From positions 1-64,000 of the forward strand of contig MWCA01000002.1 of the NCBI GenBank assembly GCA_002069785.1: a stretch of 64,000 nucleotides of DNA, read 5' to 3'. Shown here one piece after another: positions 1 through 8,477 of this stretch; position 1 is the stretch's first letter; every line of letters begins with the position of its first letter. The position numbers were made by a program, and so were the translations under genes. Source of the DNA: Lentisphaerae bacterium ADurb.Bin242 (GTDB lineage: Bacteria; Verrucomicrobiota; Lentisphaeria; Victivallales; UBA1829). The notes beneath the pieces are model-generated. The model saw nothing but the letters and a program-made list of their open reading frames with translations, had not been told where the DNA came from and made no database searches.

Positions 1-272
1 TTTCGCAAGTCCTCAAGTCGGTGACGATGCTCGTATGATTTTATCCATAGCGGAACGGTATTTTTCCCGACCACCTCAGGACTCGGTCTGAATGAAACGG
101 AGAAAACAGAGAAAGAAACGGCAGATTTTTCCGGAACCCGTGCAGAAGAAGCATTCTCCGTCCGGCGCGAAGGGGAGTGCTTTCCCGTTCGCAAACGCCC
201 CGACACAAGGTCTTTACAGCACAAAGGACAGGATTGTTAAAATCCTGTCCTTCAGCGACTTAAATACTAAAA
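1..272. other. Left-edge stretch, no supported gene
   Basis: I see no convincing gene here. A 112-codon open frame starting at 92 runs straight into the tmRNA gene on the other strand, has no ribosome binding site and has a lysine/arginine-rich start unlike a folded domain. The only structured element is the hairpin at 224-252, annotated separately. The first 90 bases could be the end of an operon lying to the left, but no coding signal can be followed. Confidence 0.5.
224..252 (-). terminator. Hairpin terminator downstream of tmRNA
   Basis: A perfect 12-bp inverted repeat (AAGGACAGGATT with AATCCTGTCCTT, loop of five bases at 236-240) lies 20 bases past the CCA end of the tmRNA gene. Read on the minus strand it is followed by only a short T run, so it is an imperfect intrinsic terminator, but the position fits the end of the ssrA transcript. 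Confidence 0.6.
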
Positions 273-625
273 TGGTGGAGCCGGCGGGAGTTGAACCCGC
301 GTCCTGTAACGTCCTCATGACGACATACTACATGCTTGTTCTGTCTTTATTGTTTTTCGTCCTCCGGCTTTGTCGACAGACAGACAGCCTTCCGACTACT
401 CCATTGATTGTCTCGCACGCGGACCAATGAATCAAATCCGGGTGCCAGAACACTGCTTGCGCCCGTCTTCCTTAGTGTTCGTCAGGAAGCGGACGTCGCC
501 GTCAAGCGGCGAGTGCGTACTCTTCGTTCGCAGTTATAGTTTTTGACCGGTGATTTACGAGGCAAACGATCATCCTCGGCATGCGTTCGGCACTCAGCGC
601 GTCCAGTCGAATCCGGAACGGCCCC
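273..625 (-). ncRNA. ssrA: tmRNA (transfer-messenger RNA)
   Basis: This RNA rescues stalled ribosomes: it acts as an alanyl-tRNA and then as a short message that adds a degradation tag. Read on the minus strand, the 5' end GGGGCCG (619-625) pairs over seven base pairs, one a G-U, with CGGCTCC just before an encoded ACCA at 273-276. A T-arm of the form GCGGG-TTCAACT-CCCGC precedes the acceptor strand, and the 5' region has the GGATTCGAC motif typical of tmRNA. Length is 353 bases, normal for a one-piece tmRNA. A tag frame ending in ALAA-stop is present at 502-531. The 5' end is inferred from acceptor-stem pairing. Confidence 0.95.
502..531 (-). other. tmRNA tag-peptide reading frame
   Basis: Within the tmRNA, codons GCG AAC GAA GAG TAC GCA CTC GCC GCT TGA encode the tag ANEEYALAA. 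It ends in the LAA degron recognised by ClpXP-type proteases in other bacteria. The GCG resume codon is inferred from the known pattern of tags starting with alanine and from the frame leading to ALAA-stop. Confidence 0.85.
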
Positions 626-836
626 GTGCGGAAAGTTCGGAAAGCGGAGCAATTCTCCGCTGTTCATATACTCTGCTTATTACAATAACTCATATCCGTA
701 AAATTGCAAGTCCCGAATATCGTCGGAAAGCTTTTTTATGCCGGCGATGTCTTTTTTTCCTCATTTTCCCGGAGCTTCCTCCTTGAAAAATGCCTGAACG
801 ATGAGAGATTACCGGGAAAGGAGATAATTCCGACAA

Positions 837-1610
837 ATGATGAAACAAATCCATTTTATGAACGGCGGAAAATTCATTTCCCGCGGACGGGGACGGCATC
901 CGACGCGAACCATAGACAGCACGGAACTGATTCTTGTCATTTCCGGGAAACTTTCCATTTTTGAGGCGGAAAATGAGTTCTGCGTGAAGGAAGGGGAGTT
1001 TTTGTTTCTGTATCCGGACCGTCTCCACGGCGGGCTTGCAGACTATCCGAAAAACCTTTCCTTCTTCTGGGGACATTTCCGCGCGGGAAAACGGCAGATG
1101 GCTCCGTTTCCGCAGTACGGATGCGCCGCAAGGCCGGAAAGTTTTTCCGAATATTTCGAGCTTCTCCTGGCGGAACAGCGGGTCCGGGACAATGCCAGAA
1201 CCTGCGATCTTCTGCTGGAACTGCTCCTGAATGAGACCATCCGGAGCCAGGGGCCCCGTGAAGCGGAACAGTCGCGTCTTGCCGAGGAGGCCAGACGGAT
1301 CATCCGGCTGCGCTTTTCCGACAATATTTCCACCTCGGACATCGCGCGGGAGCTCGGCTGCAACGCGGATCATCTCGGGCGCGTTTTTCATCACAATTAC
1401 GGAATGTCCGTGGTGGACGCCCTGAACGAGGCGAGAGTGGAGAATTGCGCAAAACTTCTGCGTTCGGGAACCGGTTCCATCAAGGAGATCGCCTACTCCT
1501 GCGGCTTCAACGACACCGCCTATTTCCGGCGACGCTTTTTCCATCGTTTTTCGCTTCGTCCGTCCCAATACCGGAAACTTCACTCGAACATCAAAATCAA
1601 CACGGAGTGA
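837..1610 (+). CDS. AraC family transcriptional regulator
   Basis: A 257-residue regulator with the standard two-part AraC layout. Residues about 15-90 form a cupin-like sensing domain (cup motifs around ELILVISGKLSIFEAENEF and FLFLYPDRLHGG). Residues about 155-255 are the paired helix-turn-helix DNA-binding domain, with STSDIARELGCNADHLGRVF as the first helix pair and IKEIAYSCGFNDTAYFRRRF as the second, the most conserved AraC signature. An AAAGGAG sits at 817-823, 13 bases before the chosen ATG; a second ATG follows directly at 840. It converges on the pilin gene 1646-2395. Its target is unknown; the neighbouring glycosidase set on the opposite strand is the obvious candidate, but nothing seen proves it. 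Confidence 0.9.
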   Translation: MMKQIHFMNGGKFISRGRGRHPTRTIDSTELILVISGKLSIFEAENEFCVKEGEFLFLYPDRLHGGLADYPKNLSFFWGHFRAGKRQMAPFPQYGCAARPESFSEYFELLLAEQRVRDNARTCDLLLELLLNETIRSQGPREAEQSRLAEEARRIIRLRFSDNISTSDIARELGCNADHLGRVFHHNYGMSVVDALNEARVENCAKLLRSGTGSIKEIAYSCGFNDTAYFRRRFFHRFSLRPSQYRKLHSNIKINTE

Positions 1611-1612
1611 GG

Positions 1613-1629
1613 TTTTCCGCACCGGAAAA
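1613..1629. terminator. Possible bidirectional hairpin between convergent genes
   Basis: TTTTCCG-CAC-CGGAAAA forms a seven-base-pair stem with a three-base loop in the 35 bases between the AraC gene and the convergent pilin gene. The A/T ends could serve as tails in both directions. The stem is short, so this is tentative. Confidence 0.35.
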
Positions 1630-1645
1630 ACGGGCCGCCGGAGAA

Positions 1646-2395
1646 TTATTCCACTTTGCCGTTATTGGCCAAGGTGGTAATGGAAAGGTAATTGTATTTT
1701 TTCTTCTGCTCGATGTGGAAATCGGCGAAAAGATTGGAACCGGAACCGTCCCGGCACAGACGGATGTTCGTGCTTCCGTGCGGCGTGGCAAGCTGGGCCC
1801 AGCGCAGATTGTCGGAGGTCGTGGCCCAGTTGTTGAATGCGTAGCCGATCCAGCCGCTGTTGTTTACGATCGAATCGGAAAGGACCAGTTTTGCCGCGGC
1901 CTGTTTCACCCGGGACATTCGGGCGACCGTATTGAAGGTGGGAATCCACGAAATATATCCGCCGAAATATCCGTTGTAAGCATAGGTGATGCTCCAGTAG
2001 ACACCGGTATGCTCCGTGCCGTAGGCGGACGCCTGAAGCATGGCGGGATCGCATGCGGTCACCACGGTCGGACAGTAATACACCTTCTTGTTGGGCATGT
2101 ATCCGTTGTTCCGGAGGAGCCAGCCCCATGCCTTGTTGGTTTCACTGACGCCGCCGTTGGCCTTTTCGTTGGAAGGCACGAAAAATTCCTTGGCATCATT
2201 GATGTACATCGACATCGCCAGCCCGATCTGCTTGAGATTCCCGGTACACCTGGCCGTGCGCGCCTGTTCCCGCGCCTTGTTCAGCGCCGGCAGCAGCATT
2301 CCGGCCAGAATCGCGATAATCGCAATCACGACCAGGAGTTCGATCAAAGTAAAAATCCGTATTCTTTCCGCCTGTCCGAAAGTTTTCTGTTTCAT
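1646..2395 (-). CDS. Prepilin-like protein with H-X9-DG motif
   Basis: A 249-residue type IV pilin/type II secretion pseudopilin-like protein. The basic leader [14 protein letters not shown] is followed by [18 protein letters not shown] (about residues 15-32), the prepilin peptidase site, with phenylalanine as the first mature residue and glutamate at +5. The long N-terminal helix ([16 protein letters not shown]) leads to a globular part with few cysteines. Near the C-terminus [12 protein letters not shown] matches the H-X9-DG pattern exactly. AGAAGGAG lies upstream of the ATG. It is the last gene of a minus-strand set: glycosidase 7590, GntR 3522, pilin. Such proteins are numerous in Lentisphaerota and Planctomycetota; their exact role is unknown, with secretion or surface binding of glycans as possibilities. 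Confidence 0.9.
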   Translation of the reverse strand: MKQKTFGQAERIRIFTLIELLVVIAIIAILAGMLLPALNKAREQARTARCTGNLKQIGLAMSMYINDAKEFFVPSNEKANGGVSETNKAWGWLLRNNGYMPNKKVYYCPTVVTACDPAMLQASAYGTEHTGVYWSITYAYNGYFGGYISWIPTFNTVARMSRVKQAAAKLVLSDSIVNNSGWIGYAFNNWATTSDNLRWAQLATPHGSTNIRLCRDGSGSNLFADFHIEQKKKYNYLSITTLANNGKVE

Positions 2396-2436
2396 GTTGT
2401 TTTCTCCTTCTGTTGAAGTATTTCAATCATGCAATC

Positions 2437-3522
2437 TCATTGTTTTCTCACGCCCGATTCCTGAACGCCGGCAGCGGAACATGCCGGAATGTTCCGGTGA
2501 AGGACCAGTTTCTGCCGCAGCCACACCTGTTCGGAGGGGATTTCCGGCGTAAAAAGCCGCTTGCGGAGGATTTCCCACGCGGCAAAGAAATATTCGCTGT
2601 GGTCCGGATACTCGAACAGCAGGAAACGCTCCGGCAGATAGGGGTCGGCAAGCGGAATTTCCCGGCTGATCAGCAAAGTGGATTCCGGAATTCCGTCAAG
2701 ATCGTTTTTCATCCGGGCGTAAAGTCCGGGACGGATCGGATGCCAGTAGATCACAACTTCCGGCCAGGAGAAGCGTTTCGCCATCCGGCGGGTGTATTCG
2801 ATCATGTTCTCCTCCTGCGTCACGAACCACCGATAGGGAAAGAAATCCCCGTCGACCTCCGGAAGGGATAATTCCTTCTTGATCTGTTTCCATTTCCGCC
2901 GGATCATGTCGTTGTAGCCGTTCCGGTTGGAAGGAAAACACAGGCCGATCCGGCGGTATCCGGCGTCGACCAGCTTTTCGGTCAGTTCCCGGAGGGTTCT
3001 CAAGGAATCGAATTCCACATAGTTCAGATTCAGGTAGGTAGGACAAAAGCCGCAGGAGACGAACGGAATGCCGTCCCGTTCCAACTGTTCCGCGATCCGC
3101 TGCTGGCAGAAGGAGGAACAGGCAAAGAAAACGGCATCGAAACTGGAAAAAAGATGCAGCTGGGACGCGGGAATCCGGGTATCCCGGAACGCAAGAAAAA
3201 CATAGGAAAAACCGTCCGCCACGATCCGGTCGAAAAGGTGGTCGCAGGGCATGTATTCCATGAGCTTCTTTTCGGAATACCAGCCCACGACGGCGATCGT
3301 GCCGGTGCGAAGTTTTTCCGGGTGAATGACCATGCCTCCGCGCCGTTCGGAAGTGAGCAGCTCCGTCCGGAGATGCGGTTTAAGCGCCGTCGTGACCGTC
3401 TGTTTGGACACGCCATATTCCCGGGCCAGATCGCGCGTGGAAGGCAGTTTCCCGTGGAATTCGCCTTTCCGGACGCGCCGGTCCAGATCCACCGTAATGT
3501 CCGCATATTTGACTACGCTCAT
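2437..3522 (-). CDS. GntR-type regulator with LacI-like sensor domain
   Basis: A 361-residue regulator. Residues about 1-70 are a GntR winged helix (KLPSTRDLAREYGVSKQTV is the recognition helix region). The rest resembles the periplasmic-binding-protein fold of LacI/GalR sensors (ELTEKLVDAGYRRIGLCFPS), so it probably senses a sugar. The ATG at 3522 is preferred over an upstream frame extension because GAAGGAAAGAG lies just before it and the GntR domain begins directly after. It lies between the giant glycosidase (3703-7590) and a pilin (1646-2395). The promoter region carries a 16-bp element (3621-3636) also found before the glycosidase, which makes this protein the likely binder of both sites. 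Confidence 0.88.
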   Translation of the reverse strand: MSVVKYADITVDLDRRVRKGEFHGKLPSTRDLAREYGVSKQTVTTALKPHLRTELLTSERRGGMVIHPEKLRTGTIAVVGWYSEKKLMEYMPCDHLFDRIVADGFSYVFLAFRDTRIPASQLHLFSSFDAVFFACSSFCQQRIAEQLERDGIPFVSCGFCPTYLNLNYVEFDSLRTLRELTEKLVDAGYRRIGLCFPSNRNGYNDMIRRKWKQIKKELSLPEVDGDFFPYRWFVTQEENMIEYTRRMAKRFSWPEVVIYWHPIRPGLYARMKNDLDGIPESTLLISREIPLADPYLPERFLLFEYPDHSEYFFAAWEILRKRLFTPEIPSEQVWLRQKLVLHRNIPACSAAGVQESGVRKQ

Positions 3523-3556
3523 CGATTTCTCTTTCCTTCTGCTTTCGGATTCTATA

Positions 3557-3585
3557 GTTATATGCGAAAAACAGCTTTTTTTCAA
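3557..3585 (-). promoter_or_regulatory. Promoter of the GntR regulator gene
   Basis: On the minus strand TTGAAA (3580-3585) and TATAAC (3557-3562) are separated by 17 bases. The predicted start point is near 3550, giving a leader of about 30 bases before the ATG at 3522. Confidence 0.6.
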
Positions 3586-3620
3586 TATGCAAACGAGAGA
3601 ATTAAACCACAAAATTCATT

Positions 3621-3636
3621 TTCTGTTAGGACAAAA
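3621..3636. promoter_or_regulatory. Shared 16-bp regulatory element, copy 1
   Basis: TTCTGTTAGGACAAAA occurs here and again, identical, at 7699-7714. On the minus strand it reads TTTTGTCCTAACAGAA, a pseudo-palindrome with TGT and ACA half-sites. It begins exactly 35 bases upstream of the -35 hexamer in both places, which suggests an activator site rather than a repressor site. A weaker relative (GGACAAAA) is at 3651-3658. Confidence 0.6.
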
Positions 3637-3702
3637 ACCCTGAACTCCCGGGACAAAACGAAGGAACAACCGACCAAACCGTCCCTTCGTTCACCCCTCC
3701 GC

Positions 3703-6700
3703 TTACTTCTCCGCAATCCCGATCAGAAGGAAATTCCGCTTACCAACCGTCAGGCTGTCCAGGTCGGAAACGGGCTTGTCCTCCCACAGATCGCGGAACA
3801 CGGCCTTCTCCGGATCGACGCCCAGTTTCTTCCAGTCGACGGAGAGGGCGGCTTTCCGGTCTTCCCCGCCCATGTTGCCAATCACAAGCAGACGTTTCCA
3901 GGGCGACGGTTTTTCCCATTCATACCAGGACACATACACCCGGGGCGAAGCGGATTTCACGGCATCGCTGAACCAGTATCCGCGGAACTTCGCCGCCGCA
4001 AGATCGATGTCATGCTTGATGACGAACCAGCGCTCGACGGTTTTGAAGTGGTTCATCATCGCCGTGACATTGATGTCGTGCAGCAGACACGGCACCATCC
4101 ACATTTTCGTATGCCGGACGGTATCATAGCGGGGGCCTTTCGGCTTGCCGAACGCCAGTTCCGGATACATCCACAGCGCACAGTGCATGGCATACGCGCT
4201 GCCGTGCGCCTCGGCGTAATAGGCGCTCTGCCACTCTTCCAGCGGGATGTCGTCCGTGTAGAAGGAGTCGACATTCTTGATCCAGAAGTGATTATATTGT
4301 TCGCCCGGGAGCCAGAGATCCCCGAGTCCATGCACGAACGGGACGAAGCGGTTGTGCGCGTGGAGGAAGAGAATCTTGTCGGGACCGTGCGAGCGGACAA
4401 TGCGGGCGATGCGGATGAAGAAATCGCGGAGGCTCGGCAGGTTCGAGCTGGAATAACTCTTGCCGAAAGCGTCGACTCCGCCGTGGCCGTGAAGCGTGTT
4501 GTAACAGCTCCGCCCCTCGGAAATGTCGAAGTAAAGTCCGGCAGTCATGGGATAGTCCTTGAGAAACTGATCGCAGCGTCCCGCGAAAAGGTCGCCCGAG
4601 CCGGTGTGACCGCACGTCGCCACCGGATCGTAGCGGAGCCCGGTTTTGTATTCGACCGCCTGGCCGACGGGAAGGCCGGGCTTCTGCTCCCATTCCGGGA
4701 AGAAATAGTCATAGCTCTCTTCGATGCTTGCGGTGTAGCAGGGCTGTCCGTAGACCATGAACCGGGAGCCGTGCGCGGCGATGTCGTCGATATTCTTCTG
4801 AAACGCCTTGCGGTCATAGGGAATGAATCCGGTCCACGGCTCGGTCGCCCACGGATGCCGGTCCGGACCGTTTCCATAGCCCTGAATCTTGATGTTCTCG
4901 TGCTTGACATAGCCCCAGATATTCCCGCAGTTGAAGTCGCGCCAGCGGGCGGGCAGCGGGCGGCCGGGCGTAGCCATGAAGGCCATCGTATAATCGGCTT
5001 TTTTCGTGAGAACGGCCTTTTGGGAAATCAGGTCGGCGCGGATCGAGACACGGTCGCCCTTGCGGCTGACCGTGAACTGCTTCGCGCCGGGTTCATAGAC
5101 CCAGTTCGCTTCGGATTGAGGCCACCAGCAGAGGCCCTTGACCAATCCCATGTTCCAGAGGAGGAAGTCGGCCGGGTGGGAATAGGCGAAACGGAATACT
5201 TCGCCGTCGCGGTTGTTCCACTTCGTGTAAAGGGGATCGAGCATCTTCCGCGCGAACTCCGCCGGGACCGTCCATTCCAGCGAAAGGGAACGGATTTCGG
5301 TTTTCCCGGCGGCGGGCTCCATCGAAATGTCGCTCCGGCTCATGCCGTCGAACCAGAATTCCCCCTGCCAGGTGAATTGGAGACCGTCCGTGGTTCCTTT
5401 ACCGGAGAATTTCACAACGTCGTCATGGGTTTCCGCAACCTGAAAATCCTCCCACACGACCTCTTTTTTCCCGGTCCCGGAATCCACGGACAAAACCGGT
5501 GCGCCGGGAAGCATTTCATCCTTTCCCGAGCGGATCGAGACGGGGAACGGGCCTTTGCCGAAAGTATACACGCGGTTCCAGACATGGAATGAATTGCCGT
5601 TGCGTTCGATCTTCGTCCAGGGAGACGGCACGGTGTGGTTCACGCCGACCCGCAGTTGATAAGGCGTCATGTCGGGGACGCGAAAACTCCGGCCGGAGGT
5701 CAACTCGATTCCCGGTCCCGTGACCTTCGCCTTGATCTGATAGGTCCCCTGCTCCGGATTCTCCGGCAGCGGAAGGTCGAATTTATTTTTCAGAAGCTCC
5801 GCTTTCCCGGTCACGCTGGAATACACCTTCCCATTCCGGTCTTCGAGCGTCACGACCGCATTCAAGCTCTTCGAACGGATTGCGTCGCGGGTTTTGGCGT
5901 CGGACTTTCCGAGATCCAGCAGACATTCGATCGTCTTGCGGGAGGCGAAGCAGCGGTAAGTCACTTCCAGCGGGAGATTGACCGCGAAAGCGCCGGTATA
6001 ACGGAAATGCTTCCCGTTCACCCGCAGACGATAACCGCCCACGGGAAGCGCCGCCTTCCATGATTCATTCCGAGGAATGGCGCCGGGACGGCTGAAAACG
6101 GTGTTGCGGTCATCCACATAACGGATGTTCAGCGGGGTTTCCGAAATGATTTTCAGTTCCATTTCGCCGTCGCTGTCTCCGAATTTCTCAAAACGGACGG
6201 GCGGTTCGTCGAGACCGAACAGCAGGAGTCCGAACTTGGGCGCGTCGAAATACTGCTTCGCCCCGATCCCCCAGGTGGCGTAAATGGCTTTTTCGCCGTA
6301 GTTGGTGACGCAGAGATTGCCGCGAATCTGAGCCGGAGTATCCGCCCGGATACTCTTTTTCGGAATGACGATCTCGGCGGACCATCGGCCGTCATACTGT
6401 TTTGCGGCAGCCTTCGCGCCGCTGTTCCAGGAAGGCTTCATCTGATCCATGTTGTAGATGCCGTCGGGAAAGAATGCGGAGGCGTCGTACAGCGCGCCGT
6501 TGGAATTGAGGATGAACTGGTAACGAGTTTTGACATCGGCGGAAAGGTGAAGCTCCACGGCATCATCGCGCCAGATGTCGACCAGATCGCCGCCCGTGAT
6601 CGCATGACGCGTGGACGGGGCGAAAATCTCCGCCGCAACCAGGAAGTTGTCCTCGTCCTGTTTGAGATACATCCGCGCATAAGGAATATCCGCTTTTGTC

Positions 6701-7590
6701 ACACCCGTATTAATGATGGGGACAAGTGCCGCGTCCTTCCATTCGGCGGGATCGACCACGCCGTCGAGAGTAATCCCGTTTCCTTTCGGAACGGCCAGGA
6801 TGGGCGTATCGTCGGCAGATGCGACCGGCGGATAGAACTTCTCATACTCCTCCCTGATCTCCTGCGGAGAAAGGGGACGGTCGTAAATTTTCAGTTCGTC
6901 ATACGCGGTCTGGTCGTTCTTGTCCAGGTTGAAGGAGGGGTCCGCCCCGAGGTGCATATAGGCGTTTTCCTGTGTCGGCGGAAAATCGACCGGGTTCCGG
7001 AACCGGACCGGATTTTTCGTATACTCCAGAGGTCTGGCCAGCACGCCGTCCAGATACAATGCCATCTGCGTGGAATCCCATACGGCGTCGAGCTTGTGCC
7101 AGCGGTTCGGCGTCCAGTCCTCATCCTTCAGGGGAACCGTCACCTGATAAGTCTTCCCCTCGTGGATGATCACAAACAGAAGATAATCCGGCTTGATGAA
7201 CTTGTAAACCAGGAAACGGTAGCCGCCGGGCATCACGGACTGGAAGAAGATCTGAAATTTTTCCTTGCTCGGGACCCAGTTCTTCGCCAGCACCCATAGG
7301 GAAACCGTCCCTTGTTTCGGGTCGAAGTTCTTGTAATTGCTGTAGCGGCAGTTTTCGGCGTTGCTCATGGAAAGCGCATTGCCCTGTCCGGCGACGCCCG
7401 CGTGCATCCGCAGCATGAGGCTGGACGGTTTGAAGTTCGGGGAATTTTTCCATCCGGCGGCCTTCTGCGCGGTCACGTCGAAATTGTTGAAATTGGCTTC
7501 GAAGAGAAGCGACGGGTCTTCCTTCTCCTCCGCGGCGAACACAGCGGCCAGGCAAAAGGCCGACAGAAATGCAAGTGTCTTTTTCAACAT
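3703..7590 (-). CDS. Giant secreted glycoside hydrolase-like protein (LamG, CBM9-like)
   Basis: A 1295-residue exported protein. MLKKTLAFLSAFCLAAVFAA is a clear signal peptide. Residues about 25-245 look like a LamG/concanavalin domain (HKLDAVWDSTQMALYLDG). Residues about 260-450 resemble a CBM9-type binding module (ITLDGVVDPAEWKDA at its start, WSAEIVIPKKSI near its end). The C-terminal half, about 650-1290, resembles barrel-type hydrolases of the DUF6067/GH123-like kind, with GLYFDISEGRSCYN and aromatic-rich loops. No catalytic pair can be assigned safely. GGAAGG lies before the ATG. A perfect consensus promoter (7635-7663) and an upstream element (7699-7714) precede it. It is probably co-regulated with the GntR gene. 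The substrate is unknown. Confidence 0.85.
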   Translation of the reverse strand: MLKKTLAFLSAFCLAAVFAAEEKEDPSLLFEANFNNFDVTAQKAAGWKNSPNFKPSSLMLRMHAGVAGQGNALSMSNAENCRYSNYKNFDPKQGTVSLWVLAKNWVPSKEKFQIFFQSVMPGGYRFLVYKFIKPDYLLFVIIHEGKTYQVTVPLKDEDWTPNRWHKLDAVWDSTQMALYLDGVLARPLEYTKNPVRFRNPVDFPPTQENAYMHLGADPSFNLDKNDQTAYDELKIYDRPLSPQEIREEYEKFYPPVASADDTPILAVPKGNGITLDGVVDPAEWKDAALVPIINTGVTKADIPYARMYLKQDEDNFLVAAEIFAPSTRHAITGGDLVDIWRDDAVELHLSADVKTRYQFILNSNGALYDASAFFPDGIYNMDQMKPSWNSGAKAAAKQYDGRWSAEIVIPKKSIRADTPAQIRGNLCVTNYGEKAIYATWGIGAKQYFDAPKFGLLLFGLDEPPVRFEKFGDSDGEMELKIISETPLNIRYVDDRNTVFSRPGAIPRNESWKAALPVGGYRLRVNGKHFRYTGAFAVNLPLEVTYRCFASRKTIECLLDLGKSDAKTRDAIRSKSLNAVVTLEDRNGKVYSSVTGKAELLKNKFDLPLPENPEQGTYQIKAKVTGPGIELTSGRSFRVPDMTPYQLRVGVNHTVPSPWTKIERNGNSFHVWNRVYTFGKGPFPVSIRSGKDEMLPGAPVLSVDSGTGKKEVVWEDFQVAETHDDVVKFSGKGTTDGLQFTWQGEFWFDGMSRSDISMEPAAGKTEIRSLSLEWTVPAEFARKMLDPLYTKWNNRDGEVFRFAYSHPADFLLWNMGLVKGLCWWPQSEANWVYEPGAKQFTVSRKGDRVSIRADLISQKAVLTKKADYTMAFMATPGRPLPARWRDFNCGNIWGYVKHENIKIQGYGNGPDRHPWATEPWTGFIPYDRKAFQKNIDDIAAHGSRFMVYGQPCYTASIEESYDYFFPEWEQKPGLPVGQAVEYKTGLRYDPVATCGHTGSGDLFAGRCDQFLKDYPMTAGLYFDISEGRSCYNTLHGHGGVDAFGKSYSSSNLPSLRDFFIRIARIVRSHGPDKILFLHAHNRFVPFVHGLGDLWLPGEQYNHFWIKNVDSFYTDDIPLEEWQSAYYAEAHGSAYAMHCALWMYPELAFGKPKGPRYDTVRHTKMWMVPCLLHDINVTAMMNHFKTVERWFVIKHDIDLAAAKFRGYWFSDAVKSASPRVYVSWYEWEKPSPWKRLLVIGNMGGEDRKAALSVDWKKLGVDPEKAVFRDLWEDKPVSDLDSLTVGKRNFLLIGIAEK

Positions 7591-7634
7591 GAGTTTTCCT
7601 TCCCGGGGTGACAGAACTTTACGTTTGCACCCAT

Positions 7635-7663
7635 ATTATAGGAGGAAACGGACCGGATGTCAA
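7635..7663 (-). promoter_or_regulatory. Consensus promoter of the giant glycosidase
   Basis: On the minus strand TTGACA (7658-7663) and TATAAT (7635-7640) are separated by 17 bases, a perfect sigma-70 consensus. The start point should be near 7628, giving a leader of about 38 bases. So strong a core promoter implies repression or a conditional activator; the only repeated element seen upstream is at 7699-7714. Confidence 0.85.
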
Positions 7664-7698
7664 TCCTGTTTTCCGGGAATGGAACGGCAATTCAAGGT

Positions 7699-7714
7699 TT
7701 CTGTTAGGACAAAA
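7699..7714. promoter_or_regulatory. Shared 16-bp regulatory element, copy 2
   Basis: An exact second copy of TTCTGTTAGGACAAAA, again ending 35 bases upstream of a -35 hexamer (here 7658-7663). See the copy at 3621-3636. Confidence 0.6.
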
Positions 7715-7852
7715 CAGACAAAAGGAAACGGCTGAATTCGGGCGCGGCAGGATCGGTTTCAAGTTCGAGAATCCATCCGTGGAAGAGAGGCACGTGGCAG
7801 ACCACTCTCCGGATATCGCGGTGGAACCCGTCCGCAACGCGGATTATCCCGC

Positions 7853-7889
7853 GTGTGTTCCCCGGAGAAAACCGGGGCGCCGGACACAC
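7853..7889 (-). terminator. GC-rich hairpin downstream of the envelope cluster
   Basis: CCCCGG (7860-7865) and CCGGGG (7872-7877) form a stem with a six-base loop. Outer GTGTGT (7853-7858) and ACACAC (7884-7889) can pair as well. It lies just past the minus-strand gene ending at 7905. There is no T run, so intrinsic termination is uncertain. Confidence 0.35.
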
Positions 7890-7904
7890 CGCATCGGGAA
7901 AAGC

Positions 7905-8462
7905 CTACCTCAAGTTCTCAAAGGTCAGATCGTCCCCCTGGAGGTCGATGAAAAAGAACCCGAGGACGGCGTCCAGAATATCGACCGGATGAAGGGAAAA
8001 ATCCACTTCCGCCAGAGCAAGTCCCAGTTTTCCGCCGAATTCCCAATAATCGCGAGCCCCGGTTTTCGGGACATACAGCGGGTCGGACGGCAACGGAATC
8101 CCGGTGAAAACCTCCCAGTATTCCTTCACCCAGGGGGACGCGGGACGGCGTTCGATGTCTTCCGAAAGGAAAGGACCCGCGCAGACATTCCAGCCGTTCT
8201 GTGCGGCATAGCCGTACTGGCGGTTCGCATCCTTCATCAGGTTGAACGTATAGCCGATGCCCGCGCCGACCTGGACGGAATGGGTGGCGGTCAGTTCCGC
8301 GCGCACCACGGGACCGAAGCAGACATTCAGCGTGAACACATCGAAGACATCAATCACGCGGTTGGGAAGATACAGGATGATCTTGTCCGCCCATTGCGCA
8401 TGCGCGGCGGCTCCGGAGGACAAGGCAAACACGATCAGGATCGTTTTCAGGATTCGGTTCAT
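7905..8462 (-). CDS. Small exported protein of the envelope cluster, unknown function
   Basis: A 185-residue protein with a signal peptide (MNRILKTILIVFALSSGAAAHA, cleavage likely after AHA). I do not recognise the family. Alternating hydrophobic stretches such as VVRAELTATHSVQVGAGIGY and EFGGKLGLALAEVDFSLHP suggest beta strands and could belong to a small outer-membrane or periplasmic barrel-like protein. The ATG at 8462 is preferred over an upstream in-frame TTG because AAGGAG is seven bases before it. The gene follows the coiled-coil gene by 15 bases and is the third of a three-gene set on the minus strand. The same operon supports an envelope role; this is inference. Confidence 0.7.
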   Translation of the reverse strand: MNRILKTILIVFALSSGAAAHAQWADKIILYLPNRVIDVFDVFTLNVCFGPVVRAELTATHSVQVGAGIGYTFNLMKDANRQYGYAAQNGWNVCAGPFLSEDIERRPASPWVKEYWEVFTGIPLPSDPLYVPKTGARDYWEFGGKLGLALAEVDFSLHPVDILDAVLGFFFIDLQGDDLTFENLR

Positions 8463-8477
8463 TCGCAAACTCCTTCA

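Larger units (their letters stand above)
7591..7904. other. Intergenic regulatory region
   Basis: This stretch of about 314 bases holds the glycosidase promoter (7635-7663), the shared 16-bp element (7699-7714) and a GC-rich hairpin (7853-7889) past the end of the minus-strand gene at 7905. I see no gene in it. Confidence 0.6.

Noticed and set aside
92-430. 112-codon open frame on the plus strand
   Set aside because: It overlaps the tmRNA gene on the other strand, has no ribosome binding site and no recognisable domain.
3154-5592. 812-codon plus-strand frame
   Set aside because: It is antisense to the giant glycosidase, which has a signal peptide, promoter and domains. The open frame reflects codon bias of the real gene.
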